Shown: piece by piece, positions 12,801 to 24,841 of the stretch
Layout: every line of letters begins with the position of its first letter
Numbering within the stretch: position 1 is the stretch's first letter
Origin: Protula sp. h YS-2021
Lineage: Eukaryota; Annelida; Polychaeta; Sabellida; Serpulidae
Length of the DNA stretch: 64,000 bases
NCBI GenBank assembly: GCA_949752745.1
Contig: OX457029.1
Span: forward strand, 12,332,359 to 12,396,358
Direction: 5' to 3'
Notes under the pieces: generated by a model
What the model was told of the DNA's origin: nothing
Databases searched by the model: none
The model's input: the letters and a program-made list of their open reading frames with translations, nothing else
Position numbers and translations under genes: made by a program

Positions 12801-15800
12801 CGTTGTTGACTTTTGTGGGGTGCGGTCTGATGAAGAATCCAAGTCCAATCGCTGGCACGATTTAAAACATTTTGAAGATTTCTTGAAATTTGTGAAAATT
12901 CATACTGCGTAAATGGGATATTTTTTTCGGTCGAAACTTCTTTATCAAAAGCTTTGTACTGCACAGTGTGGAACATAATGGCAAAAAAATTAAAACGCTG
13001 ATTTTTAGAGGTGCGAGAGCTTCAGAGTTGCATCACGCAGCTGGAACACCTGGATCCTGAGATACTTCCGGCAATAGCAGCATGCATGCAGTCATCAGCA
13101 GATCCAGGCACGCAGCAAAATCCAGGGTCCACTCAGTCACATCCAGGGGATACGCAGCCGCATCCAGGGACCACGCAGCAATATCCAGGGGCCACGCAGC
13201 AACATCCAGGGGCCACGCAGCACTTGAAATTACTGAAACGAGAGTGGAACATCAATGTGGATCTTCTGCTTGACTGTATCGATGGCGTGATAGACCACAG
13301 CAAATTCATGGAAATCGCAGGTGCGCACTGGCACATATCCGGTTTTTTTTTTTATTATAAAAGTTTTCTAGTAAAAATGATATAAAACGAGGATTCAGCA
13401 ATTCTGTGTGTTTCGTGACGGCCAGATGTAATCTCTGATTAAGTTTTTTTCAGTGACCGATTGTTTTTTTTTTTCAATAATAATAGAGGTGTTTTATTTT
13501 AAAGGAAAAAATAGTGTGAAATATTCATGTAAACCAAATGTGAATTTTCAGTAGAATTACGTCATTGTGAAGTGATGTATTAGTACAACAAAATGAAGGC
13601 TTCTGGAGTAAACTTAAAATTAAGGGTTAAGTATTTTTTTTCAATGGGCAAAAGTGATTAAGAGAAAAAAGGAGAAATAAAGGAAAAGAAATGCAAGTAA
13701 ATAGTTTGAGTATCATTCTATGGCGATATTTGTGATTGTGACGTCAGAAAGCAAACTCCGTGACCACGTGAGAGAGTGCCGGAAGTCGCGCCAGCTGGAC
13801 GTGACGTCACTGACGCGCGTCACGCGGGCTGTGGCGGGGACGGCGCGCCGTGTCGCTGCAGTCGCCAAGCTGCTGGGGGACAAGTGCGGTGACGATGCCA
13901 TGGAGAGGAGAGACGTCCATCAGACGATCGCCAAATTCAAACAGAGTAAGTGTCCCGTGGGAATGGGGGATAGGGGAAGGGGGGCGTTTTGTGGCGAGGA
14001 GGGACCTCCAACAACCTGGCACCTAATTCAAAAAGACTAGGTATCCTGGGGTGGGGGCTGGGGCGGGGGGGGGGGGACTTTAGCATGTAGTGGTTAAGGA
14101 GGGGCCTCCATTAGACTGGCGCCATATTCATACAGAGTGAGTGCGCAAGAGTTGGGGGTGTTGTGGTTTAGGAATGACCTCTTTCTATTACCAAATGAAA
14201 ACGTAAGTACTTGACAGGAGGCGGCGAGAGGGGGGTTCAACGTTTCACCTAGGCGTTCTCAACTGTTTGACTTGATCAAACGAATCGTTTTCAAGTTGAG
14301 GAAAAGTAAAAAAAAAGGTAAGTTAAAATTTGTGTTTTAACTGGAAAAATCAAAAGGCTCGGTTGTTTTCTTTTTCATAGATATCCAGGGCTTTAAGTCG
14401 TCTGCTAGCCGCGCGCTGAGCGAAAGCGCCGCCTATGAGCAGCACGAGGAACTACAGCAGCAGTGCGACTCCCTGCTGGCCGGGCTGTCGCGTGTCACAT
14501 TCGCCCTGGCCCACGGCCACGATTCGTTCTCGCCGCTTTCCGCCAGCGACGAGATTTTACAGCTGAACGACGGCAGTGGCATTCAGAATGGCGGACCGGA
14601 CGTTGCTGTGGCGCCGGAAGTTATAAGCCCCGGGCCTACCCCTCGATTATTGGCGGAGGTTCCCCCAATGACATCACAGGTGTTGTACTCCTAAGGCTAG
14701 TGATACAATAACAACGTAGTAACGTATCAGTTATAGAACTGGTTTACACACCACTATCTGGGCCCTTCAGCTAGCCGATCTCTTTAACGGATCGGCTAGC
14801 TGCCAATTACAATTGGCAAGGCAAAAGTGCTGAACGCTATTTCGTAAACAACTTCCAGAAGAAAACACCCCCAGTAGTAGTAGTAGTAGTAGTACTAATA
14901 ATAATAATAATGATAATGATGATGATAAATATATCGTCAACCTATCGGGTATTGCCTTTACCTGTGGTAGAAATATTTAAAATTGATCAGTAGTATCGTT
15001 TGTTATGGAAAAGCAAACTCTTAGTAAGTATTTGGTATTGAGCGTGTCTAAATAAGTACTTAATTGGTACTAACAGATCTCGCTGCAAGGCTTGACACTT
15101 TACGGACAGCCCTGGAACGGCAAAGAACAGGGCTTTCTTAGACCCAGCACAGCCAACGCTGAAACCCAAAAGAGACCCACAAAATCGTTTTCTTCAGGTA
15201 AAACATTCAGGACCGGTATTCATCGAATACCACTCTTGATAATGCTACTAGCGCCATTGCGCCGTTGGCTGGTAGCTCTAGCATTGTTCTGTGAATACGG
15301 GTCCTGTTGTTTATCGTTTCGGGATGAATTTGCCCACATCGGGCGATAATTCAATGCGGATGTAAGGCCGAGAACACAAAATGGGACCAAATTCTTCCTT
15401 GTACGAATTAACGAAAATATTCTGTATTTTCACGCTCACCAAAACAAAACAAGTCTCGTGATAATCCGTCCGTTACACATACAACACTGAGTCGCTGTTT
15501 TATCTGTGACATGATTTCCTCGCAACCAGTTGTTAAAAAAAGCAAAATAATAATAATAATAATAATAATAATAGTAATAATAATAATAATAATAAAAAAT
15601 AGATAAATAAATAAATAAAAAAATAATAAAATAAATAAAAAATAAATGAATAAAAAAGTTAATAAATAAAAAATAAATAAATAAATAAATAAATAGGAAA
15701 AACTGGAAATACTTAGTACATTTGGTTGTGGCTCCCACTTTGACCGGAAAGAGGCATGGGCACGTATTTGAAGAGAAAAACAGCATCGAGTAACAAGGGG

Positions 15801-18800
15801 TTGTGTGTGGTGCTTTGACAGGTAGCCATCACAGGGGAGCGGAGAAGGTGTGCAGACTGCTGGTGTCGTCTGCTACGGCGGGGGATAAAGACAAACTCGA
15901 CGCCCTCGTCAACGATCTTCTGAAGTGGACCAATCACAGCGTAGACGTGGTCAAGCTCTTACTGCCGGTGCTCGCGGACGATCTATTGAAAGAGTGAGTG
16001 GTCAGTCATCGGTCAGATGATGGTCAATCAGTGGTCAGTCGGCGGTCAGATGATGGTCAATCAGTGACCAGTCGGTGGTCAGATGATGGTTAATCAGTGG
16101 TCAGTCGGTGGTCAGATGATGGTCAATCAGTGGTCAGTCGGTGGTCAGATGATGGTCAATCAATGGTTAGCCGGTGGTCAGATGATGGTCAATCAGTGGT
16201 CAGTCGGTGGTCAGATGATGGTCAATCAGTGGTCAGTCGGTGGTCAGATAATGGTCAATCAGTGGTCAGTCGGTGGTCAGATGATGGTCAATCAGTGGTC
16301 AGTCGGTGGTCAGATGATGGCCAATCAATGGTTCGCCGGTGGTCAGATGATGGTCAATCAGTGGTCAGTCATCGGTCAGGTGATGGTCAATCAGTGGTCA
16401 GTCGGTGGTCAGATGATGGTCAATCAGTGGCCACTCATCGGTCAGACGATGGTCAATCAGTGGTCAGTCATTGGTCATTCTGCGGTCACAGAATACTCAG
16501 TCAGTGACCAGTCATTCTTCAGTTCGTGGTTACTGAGAGGTCAGTCATTGGTCAAGTAGTAGTCAGTTCGTGGTCAGTCGGTGGTCAGTAACTCAGTTGG
16601 TGGTTAATGAGTGGTCACTCAACGGTCAATCAGTGGTCACTTCATGGTCAGTTGTTGGCTGCCCCCACTCCCTCCACACATTCCCTTCTTCTTGGGTCTC
16701 GTTGGACACAAATGACGTGAAAACCCGCGACTCTAGGATTCCCCGTTGTCTGCACAATCGAGCGCCATGCACCCTCTGCAACTCTGCAAGTCACGCAAGC
16801 TTTGATGCGCCTCAGATCATTAGAAGGTTTAGAAGTCCGAAACGCTCACAAGCCAAATCGGACTTATACAATCGGAAATATACAAATTTACCGCGGCTGA
16901 CCCAGACTGTTTGGTGAATTCCTGACCGACTTTTATTGTGTTTGATTGGTTGACACCGACGAGATTATCGAGAAGCACGGGAGTCTGATTAGGCTTATGA
17001 ATGGTTGATACCGACCAGATTATCGAGAAGCACGGGAGTCTGATTAGGCTTATGATTGGTTGATACCGACGAGATTATCGGGGGAGCACGGGAGTCTGAT
17101 TAGGCTTATGATTGGTTGATACCGACAAGATTATCGGGGGAGCACGGAAGTCTGATGAGGCTTATGATTGGTTGACACCGACGAGATTATCGGGGGAGCA
17201 CGGGAGTCTGATTAGGCTTATGATTGGTTGACACCGACAAGATTATCGGGGGAGCACGGGAGTCTGATGAGGCTTATGATTGGTTGACACCGACGAGATT
17301 ATCGGGGGAGCACGGGAGTCTGATTAGGCTTATGATTGGTTGACACCGACGAGATTATCGAGAAGCACGGATGTCTGATTAGGCTTATGATTGGTTAACA
17401 CCAGAGATCTTCGGGGGAGCACAGGAGTGTGATTAGGCTTATGATTGGTTGACACCGACGAGATTATCGAGAAGCACGAGAGTCTGACTGGGGTTTTGGT
17501 GGGTTTTTTTTAATGCGCAGGCGTTTGGAGGAGGCTAGCGGGGTCCTGTCACCAGATGTCGCCACGTGCGTGGCATTGTCTGCCAGGCTGCTGGACTGCG
17601 ACACGAGCTGTCTGGAGGAGCTCCATGAGGCTACAGAACACTGGCTGGGCGCGGTAAGATCAGCCGGGAACTAGTGGAGGGGGTGGGGGTGGGGGTAGAA
17701 GTGACGTAGGGAGGGAGGCCTTGTCTGTCAGACTGCTGGACTGTGACACGAATTGTCTGCACTAGCCGTCTACGCAACACTGGCTCGGCGCGATAAAAAC
17801 AGCCGGGAACTAAGCAGGAGTGGGAGAGGGGGGGGGGTGAATTGAGGGAGGGAGGCCTTGTTTGTTAGACTGCTGAGCTGTGACAAGAGTTGCCTGGAGG
17901 GAAGAGCTTCACGCAGCAACCCAACACCGAATGGGCGCGATAAGGTCAGTCGGTAAATTGGGGGCGGGGGGAGAGGGATTTCGGTGAGAAGAGAGGCAGG
18001 CTATTTATTTAGTATGCAGTTTCACTATGAATCAAGGGTTGGGTTGCTATTGGAGGAGCCATGTGACTGCTAAATTGGTTCAAATAATGGGTTGAGACTA
18101 TTTTCTATTAATAGTATTTTTTCCCATGTACAATGAATTAACTATTGCTTTGTGTTTTATTTTGATGTTTTTGTCTTGTTTGGTTATAAAGGTGTGATAT
18201 TGTTGATTGTTTGATGTGTGTCGTCTGCGTCAGGTGTCCTACGTCATGCGTGAGGTGGACAAAGTGCTTGAGCACTGGCTCATCTACTCCAATAAAATCG
18301 TCAACTCTGCCAAAGAGAAAAATGCCAAGCTGACAGCAGCTCAAGTCAGTGCATTTAAAAAACAAAATCAGTTACTTAATTCAGCTATAAAGTCTGAGTA
18401 AAAAGGAGAGGCGAAAAGTTTCTGCTTATTTTTCCTTAATACTTTTCTTTCCTTTTTCTCAGTTCTGCAGTAATGTATCACATGCTCAGAATGTGTGTCG
18501 TGTGTAAAACTCTTCCCCGTCCCCCCCCCCCCCGCCCCACGGGCGCCATTTTTGAATTCGTTAGTGGCCAGGCTGAAAATCATCGCGTCCTTGGTAGAGA
18601 GTCGTTTTATTATCCCCCGTGAAACGGAGGGATATAGGTTTGAGATTGTCCGTCCGTCCGTCCGTCCGTCCTGCCGTCTGTCCGTCCGTCCGTCCCCTCT
18701 TCAAGCTAAGGACTTTGTGGACACCACTTCTATATCAACGAAGCATAATTCAGCTTTCATATTTCATACAGGCAAAATATAGGGTATAAAGATGTGCAAC

Positions 18801-21800
18801 GTCAAGGTTTCAGTTTGATCGAAGCAAAATTGACAAATTGACAGGCTTTTGAAAATCGTCGAAAATAGACATATGTGCACATGTATAGGACTTTGTGGAC
18901 ACCACTTCTATATCAACGAAGCATAATTCAGCTTTCATATTTCATACAGGCAAAATATAGGGTATAAAGATGTGCAACGTCAAGGTTTCAGTTTGATCGA
19001 AGCAAAATTGACAAATTGACAGGCTTTTGAAAATCGTCGAAAATAGACATATGTGCACATGTATAGGACTTTGTGGACACCACTTCTATATCAACGAAGC
19101 ATAATTCAGCTTTCATATTTCATACAGGCAAAATATAGGGTATAAAGATGTGCAACGTCAAGGTTTCAGTTTGATCGAAGCAAAATTGACAAATTGACAG
19201 GCTTTTGAAAATCGTCGAAAATAGACATATGTGCACATGTATAGGACTTTGTGGACACCACTTCTATATCAACGAAGCATAATTCAGCTTTCATATTTCA
19301 TACAGGCAAAATATAGGGTATAAAGATGTGCAACGTCAAGGTTTCAGTTTGATCGAAGCAAAATTGACAAATTGACAGGCTTTTGAAAATCGTCGAAAAT
19401 AGACATATGTGCACATGTATAGGACTTTGTGGACACAACTTCTATATCAACGAAGCATAATTCAGCTTTCATATTTCATACAGGCAAAATATAGGGTATA
19501 AAGATGTGGAACGTCAAGGTTTCAGTTTGATCGAAGCAAAATTGACAAATTGACAGGCTTTTGAAAATCGTCGAAAATAGACATATGTGCACATGTATAG
19601 GACTTTGTGGACACCACTTCTATATCAACGAAGCATAATTCAGCTTTCATATTTCATACAGGCATAATATAGGGTATAAAGATGTGCAACGTCAAGGTTT
19701 CAGTTTGATCGAAGCAAAATTGACAAATTGACAGGCTTTTGAAAATCGTCGAAAATAGACATATGTGCACATGTATAGGACTTTGTGGACACCACTTCTA
19801 TATCAACGAAGCATAATTCAGCTTTCATATTTCATACAGGCAAAATATAGGGTATAAAGATGTGCAACGTCAAGGTTTCAGTTTGATCGAAGCAAAATTG
19901 ACAAATTGACAGGCTTTTGAAAATCGTCGAAAATAGACATATGTGCACATGTATAGGACTTTGTGGACACAACTTCTATATCAACGAAGCATAATTCAGC
20001 TTTCATATTTCATACAGGCAAAATATAGGGTATAAAGATGTGCAACGTCAAGGTTTCAGTTTGATCGAAGCAAAATTGACAAATTGACAGGCTTTTGAAA
20101 ATCGTCAAAAATAGACATATGTGCACATGTATAGGACTTTGTGGACACAACTTCTATATCAACGAAGCATAATTCAGCTTTCATATTTCATACAGGCAAA
20201 ATATAGGGTATAAAGATGTGCAACGTCAAGGTTTCAGTTTGATCGAAGCAAAATTGACAAATTGACAGGCTTTTGAAAATCGTCGAAAATTGACATATGT
20301 GCACATGTATAGGACTTTGTGGACACCACTTCTATATCAACGAAGCATAATTCAGCTTTCATATTTCATACAGGCAAAATATAGGGTATAAAGATGTGGA
20401 ACGTCAAGGTTTCAGTTTGATCGAAGCAAAATTGACAGGCTTTTGAAAATCGTCGAAAATTGACATATGTGCACATGTATAGGACTTTGTGGACACCACT
20501 TCTATATCAACGAAGCATAATTCAGCTTTCATATTTCATACAGGCAAAATATAGGGTATAAAGATGTGCAACGTCAAGGTTTCAGTTTGATCGAAGCAAA
20601 ATTGACAAATTGACAGGCTTTTGAAAATCGTCGAAAATAGACATATGTGCACATGTATAGGACTTTGTGGACACCACTTCTATATCAACGAAGCATAATT
20701 CAGCTTTCATATTTCATACAGGCAAAATATAGGGTATAAAGATGTGGAACGTCAAGGTTTCAGTTTGATCGAAGCAAAATTGACAAATTGACAGGCTTTT
20801 GAAAATCGTCGAAAATAGACATATGTGCACATGTATAGGACTTTGTGGACACCACTTCTATATCAACGAAGCATAATTCAGCTTTCATATTTCATATAGG
20901 CAAAATATAGGGTATAAAGATGTGCAACGTTAAGGTTTCAGTTTGATCGAAGCAAAATTGACAAATTGACAGGCTTTTGAAAATCGTTGAAAATAGACAT
21001 ATGTGCACATGTATAGGACTTTGTGGACACCACTTCTATATCAACGAAGCATAATTCAGCTTTCATATTTCATATAGGCAACATATAGGGTATAACGATG
21101 TGCAACGTCAAGGTTTCAGTTTGATCGAAGCAAAATTGACAAAATGACAGGCTTTTAAAAATCGTCATAAATCGACATATATGCAAACGGAGTGGACTTC
21201 AAGGAAGGGTGTCCAGTTTCCTGTCAATGGTAATCCATTAGCTTAGATATTGCATAGGGGTAATATTTAGGGTTTCACGGGGGATATTGCTGCTCTCTGA
21301 CAGCATCTAGTTGATGTATTTTTGTTGCTGGTGATGTTTTTTTTATAGATGGTCTTGCTCAGAAAGCACGTGACCTCGACCTTGGAAGTGGGCGGGGCGG
21401 CGCAGCTGTTGTCGTCCAATCACAACGATGTGCCGTCCTCGCGGCTAGTTCTAGTTCTCCACGACAGATGTCAGCACCTCCAGACGCTGACCAATCAGTT
21501 GCAGTCATTGGCAAACGCAGGTGACACATGCCCAACATACTGTTGGACCAATCGTTGTTGTAATTTGGAAGGTCTGGGAAGAATGGGGTGGGGCGGGGGG
21601 GGGGGGGGGAGGATGAGGGGGATTGTTGAGATGTATATTTGAGGCACCCATATCATGAGTTAATTCAGGCGGCATTTTGACGCCCTTTTTCGGTCGACAC
21701 AGCTTACTTAGTGCTATTATTCACTAAAAATAAAAGGGATACAAAATACATGACGGTCATCTGTCAGCTAAAATATACGAGCCGTGCGAAATAAACCTTT

Positions 21801-24798
21801 CAGTGTCGTTACCTTGACTCCAGAAAAAAATTAGAGAGTTTTTCAGAAGTTACTTGTAAAAGCAGGATGCTTTGAATGATTAACTAATTAATAGTCTAGT
21901 TATTCTAACTAATACTTAATTAAGGAAAAAGCTGTTTTGATTGGCTCATCTGGTGTTGGAAATTTTGCAGCTGTTGAGCCGGATGTGTGGCAGTTAGAGC
22001 GAGTCTCGCGGGAGTGGGCCGTGAACGTGTATGTCATACTGCGCAGCTGTCACGTGATCAGCTGTCAGCAGCTGGAGCTGTTCAGGCGGCAGCTGCCGGC
22101 CACGGACGTCTCTGATGTGCTGCAGCTGAAAAAAGAGCTGGATCTCTACACGCAGGATACTCTCCGGGTCAAGGCCTTAGTGGAGGAGATAGAGGAGAGG
22201 TGAGTAAAACAGCTGCGGGGGTAGGGGGGGGGGAGCGGGGCGGCGGGAGGGGTCTCTACACGCAGGATACTCTCAAGGTCAAGGCCTTGGCGGAGGAGAT
22301 AGAGGAGAGGTCTGTAAGACAGCCCCGGGGATTGGGAGGGAGGAGCGGGGACGGGAGGGGGTATGTACGCGCAGGATACTCTCCGGGTCAAGGTCCTGGT
22401 GGAGACGATAGACGAGAGGTTTGTAATATGAAACGCCATAACAGCTCCCGGAGAGGGGGTGCTAGACTCTGCAGGCCTCTGTCGGCGTGTGTAATAATAA
22501 TTATAGTAACAACAATATTACTGATAATAAACAAAAACTAGAGTGGCTGGTTGACAGGATGAAGAATGCGTCGCTCAGGGGGATTACGGAGCAGCTGGAG
22601 AAGGTTCTACTTTGCATGGAGGACTGCCTGGAGCTCCTTGCCACCGCCGTCGTGCCCTTCCCGAAGCAGCACGAGAAAATGTATGCTCCCTACAACCTTC
22701 TCCTGCTCAAATGGAGCTGGTGCAACAAGGTAGGGGTGAAATAATTGGCAGTCCCCTTCATTGATATGATAATAAATCAGGGTTCATAGGCCACCTGGAA
22801 AACCTGGAAAACCTGGAATTTTTTCAATACCTGGAAAAATCATGGAAAAATCATGGAATTTAAAAAAAAGGCCAAAAATCATGGAAAAATCATGGAAAAC
22901 GAAAATGGGTAATTATTTTTCAATTTCCAAGAAAACTGTCATTTTTGAGAACGCTGCAAATCCGGTGAGAAAATTGTTTGCAAATTGGTGGGGGGGGGGG
23001 GGGGGAGTGTCAAGCCAAAAGCACATCTTGACTCGATGAGCCTCATATAGCTCTGTATTTTACAGAATAAAAAATGGGTTGAAACTGTTTTTTCGTTCAT
23101 TTTTTTATATATATATCCGTGAAAACCTCATAAAAACAATACCTGGAAAAAAATTTGAGATCCTGGAAAAATCATGGAAAAATCATGGAATTTGATCTTG
23201 AAAATCGACTATGAACCCTGTAAATGTTATTATTTGTAGTGTTACCTGATAAACTTACCTCAACGAAACAAGAAAATATATGATCCCTACGGCGTGTTGT
23301 TGCAGAACTGGAGCGTGGGTAACAAGGTAGGGAGGTGAAATAATTGACGGGCCCCTTCATTGTTTCATTTATTATATGTTTATAAATATGGTCATGTGAT
23401 GGCCTAATCAGAGGTATAAACCTTGTAGAGTTAGCATGGATATTTGTTCCTCTCTAACTTTTACTTTTTTCTGTTTTTTTTTTCAAAAGGTGCAAGAAAT
23501 TTTAGAGCGAATGGAAAATCTGAATGAAAGCAACTACAGTATTGAGTCCTTGCTCTGTCGGGAGGATGGTAAGTAGTCTGTTGGTTTTGTGTCAGTAAAT
23601 GGCTACTTGTGTGCAGCGAACAGAAACTCGCACATAGAATGTATACTCTTCAGTGAAGTGTAAAATGTAGCGAGCGGTCACCGAAATTTCGGTGCTCGAC
23701 CGCACGCACGGTGACCGAAATCGCACGTGCGGTTATTTCGGGTAGTAAATGAGTAAATTCGTTAAACGTAAAATTTGAAAAAGTCAGGTTTAAAGATATT
23801 ATTTTTTGTGCCATGAGTAAGAGATCTCACTTTGTTTGCTCTGTTTTCTGCCTGCGTTAGGCGTTACCATTGGAGATAAAAGGGTGCATCTAAACGCTTA
23901 AGCCGCTTATTAATGCTTGTGTACAGTAAAATAAATAATAAAAAATATATGAGAAAAAATGTCGGTGACCGCGGTCACCGACCGCACGAAAAAGTGCGAT
24001 AACCGAAACCGCAAGTTCAGCCAGATTGCGAACCCTAGTAAAATGTAAAACAAAACGTAGGAGAATCCTTGGAGAAAATCTGATTCTTTTCCGGTTCTTG
24101 GGATGTGAAAATATCGGGCATATTAATTGTCAAAATTCATAGTAAAAAATGTGACGCTGTCACTCACATTGTCAGTCACAAAGGGTGGATAGAAGGTGGC
24201 CAAATCCGTATTAAGTTCCTAATGCTTTTACACTTTTTCACACTGCAAATGTACAGGATTCTTTACAGGAAGGGTGCGGTGTAGTTTAAACCGCTACCAC
24301 ATGTGCTTCTGATAGTCGGGGGTTCGAATCCCGCTTATGACCAGCAGTCCTATCAGTTTGACCTCTTGGGATATCGATGTTTATATAAATTTTTTACGTT
24401 ATGCACGTTGTGTTAGTTAGGGTTAGTGTGCACCACCTTGGTTACACCAGATAGGATTTATATATATAAAAACAACACTCAGCATTATTTATTTATTTAT
24501 TACATTTATTATTATTTTTATTGTTATTATTAGACATAAAAGAAGGGCTGCTCGCGCACATGGCGAAGGTGAGAAAGAAAGCCGTGGAAGCGATGAAGCC
24601 CTGCCATGCCACGGACCGACGCCAGGCCGTGCAGGCCACGCTACTGGACATGGAGAATCTGACCAGTCAGCTCGCTCATGTCACAGGTCAGTCCCGATCG
24701 TTTTTTTGATTGGATGAAGTGAGTGTCGTGTTTTGATATGCCGGTAATATACACAGGTTTTTATATTGTCGAAATTTGTTTTAAAATAGATATATAAA

Positions 24799-24841
<43 letters not shown>

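Larger units (their letters stand above)
18611..21286. mobile_element. 2.7-kb TIR element carrying a 178-bp satellite
   Basis: Perfect 15-bp inverted ends TATCCCCCGTGAAAC (18611-18625) and GTTTCACGGGGGATA (21272-21286). If the outer TA is the target duplication, the TIR is TCCCCCGTGAAAC. Inside, a TCCG microsatellite (about 18650-18690) is followed by about 14 copies of a 178-bp unit. No transposase frame is present. It fills most of intron 18. Confidence 0.8.

Noticed and set aside
16083..16559. 158- and 136-codon plus-strand frames
   Set aside because: The 33-bp period is a multiple of three, so frames stay open by construction. The content is an 11-residue repeat with no other sequence and begins in an intron.
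16930..17490. CRISPR-like regular array
   Set aside because: Units are contiguous with no unique spacers, and the genome is eukaryotic. This is a minisatellite; the same applies to the other tandem arrays.
18611..21286. Helitron
   Set aside because: Perfect terminal inverted repeats with TA flanks fit a cut-and-paste DNA element; Helitrons lack TIRs, and no CTRR end with a terminal hairpin was seen.
24270..24345. tRNA gene
   Set aside because: A- and B-box-like motifs are present, but the sequence does not fold into a convincing cloverleaf and continues into a SINE-like body with a simple tail.
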